Origin: UTCHB3 sp002050155
GTDB lineage: Bacteria > Bacteroidota > Ignavibacteria > Ignavibacteriales > Ignavibacteriaceae
DNA length: 64,000 bases
Assembly (NCBI GenBank): GCA_030584105.1
Contig: CP129491.1
Span: 1,426,001-1,490,000 of the forward strand
Direction: 5' to 3'
In this document: positions 63,543 through 64,000 of the stretch, in pieces
How positions within the stretch are numbered: position 1 is the stretch's first letter
Layout: each line of letters starts with the position of its first letter
Made by a program: the position numbers and the translations under genes
Notes under the pieces: generated by a model
Databases searched by the model: none
What the model saw: the letters and a program-made list of their open reading frames with translations, nothing else
What the model was told of the DNA's origin: nothing

Positions 63543-63583
63543 CAAAAAAAGAGGCGATTCCTTTTCAGAAAAGCCTCTTTTTT
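63543..63583. terminator. Bidirectional terminator between convergent genes
   Basis: GAGGC (63551-63555) pairs with GCCTC (63573-63577), extended by flanking A7/T6 tracts (63544-63550, 63578-63583). It can serve both the pseudokinase gene (plus) and the T9SS cargo gene (minus). Confidence 0.8.
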
Positions 63584-63630
63584 GCGCTTATTTGCAATTT
63601 TTTGAAATCATATTTTCATTGCATAACCGG

Positions 63631-64000
63631 TTATTTCAGCAACATAAGCTTCTTCGTGAACGATTTATTACCCGCTTCTAACCTGTAGATGTAAACACCT
63701 GAAGGCAGTTGTGAAGCGTCAAATTTAATCGAGTAAATACCTGCTCCGTAGTAGCCGTCAGCAAGAACTGCAACCTCCAAACCGGTGGCGTCATAAACCC
63801 TGAGGGAAATCTGAGCCGATTCCGGAAGCTCGAATCTGATTGTCGTCAGCGGATTAAAGGGGTTCGGATAGTTCTGAGAAAGAACAAAATCTGAAGGAAC
63901 ACCCTCTTCTTTTTCAACATCGGTAGTTACTTTCGTCTTAAATCTGAAAGGTTCCGACCATGCACCTTGCCCAAAACTGTTGCTTGCCTTCACGCGCCAG
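63631..64000 (-). CDS. C-terminal part of a T9SS-sorted secreted protein (runs off the right edge)
   Basis: The last 122 codons of a gene whose start lies beyond 64000. It begins in an Fn3-like strand (WRVKASNSFGQGAWSEPFRF), followed by a short linker and the Por sorting domain from NYPNPFNPLTTIRF to the basic KKLMLLK tail. A start codon at 63993 (GTG) is not meaningful because the frame is open to the edge. It is the third T9SS cargo in the window. Confidence 0.9.
   Translation of the reverse strand, partial: WRVKASNSFGQGAWSEPFRFKTKVTTDVEKEEGVPSDFVLSQNYPNPFNPLTTIRFELPESAQISLRVYDATGLEVAVLADGYYGAGIYSIKFDASQLPSGVYIYRLEAGNKSFTKKLMLLK

Overview
The window looks like a chromosomal segment of a Gram-negative bacterium of the Ignavibacteria/Chlorobi side of the FCB group. 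This is an inference from gene content. Three secreted proteins end in a type IX secretion (Por) sorting domain with a PNPFNP motif and a KKM(L/M)LLK-type tail. There is a fused LpxC-FabZ, a Bacteroidota-type GlmU-like protein, a zinc-independent L31 and many lipopolysaccharide and outer-membrane genes. No T9SS machinery genes are present.

Layout. 1-3.5 kb (minus): RodZ-like fragment, rsmB, GlmU-like sugar nucleotidyltransferase, rpmE2. 3.7-8.5 kb: a T9SS cargo protein, then a large protein joining a gluzincin-type peptidase domain, a PD40 propeller and an Omp85-like barrel. 8.5-23.3 kb (minus): a long envelope and metabolism block (rnr, tamB, rfaE2, rfaE1, a propeller protein, panB, lipM-like, lpxA, lpxC-fabZ, rsmI, a small hypothetical). 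23.4-33 kb: hybrid histidine kinase, acetyl-CoA synthetase, esterase, membrane proteins, SpoIID-domain protein, arginase. 33-36 kb: ECF sigma factor with an RskA-type anti-sigma factor carrying a very long disordered linker, then about 1 kb with no convincing gene. 36.8-39.4 kb: valS.

39.7-44 kb is the accessory island. It is an ABC-three-component (ABC-3C) conflict system: DUF2326 ATPase, small middle component, and an effector with a nuclease-like N-terminus. The effector gene is split by an IS3-family element. Removing 1371 bp rejoins the two halves in frame.

44.1-51 kb: an RdgB with a repeat-containing insertion, a second ECF sigma/anti-sigma/DUF4097 operon, a class V aminotransferase and a NapH-like polyferredoxin. 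51.5-64 kb: an Fn3-repeat T9SS cargo, tmRNA (ssrA), a PduO-type adenosyltransferase, a YgfZ/GcvT-like protein with a repeat insertion, a lipoprotein, an M20 dipeptidase, an lptF-lptG pair, a kinase-fold protein lacking catalytic motifs, and the C-terminus of a third T9SS cargo.

Two themes recur. Several conserved genes carry in-frame tandem repeats (tamB 21 bp, rdgB 72 bp, ygfZ-like 63 bp, the RskA-like linker). Several genes also have a diverged copy of their own 3' end, stop codon included, just downstream, often in frame and sometimes with mainly synonymous differences. All calls come from reading the sequence; no database search was run.
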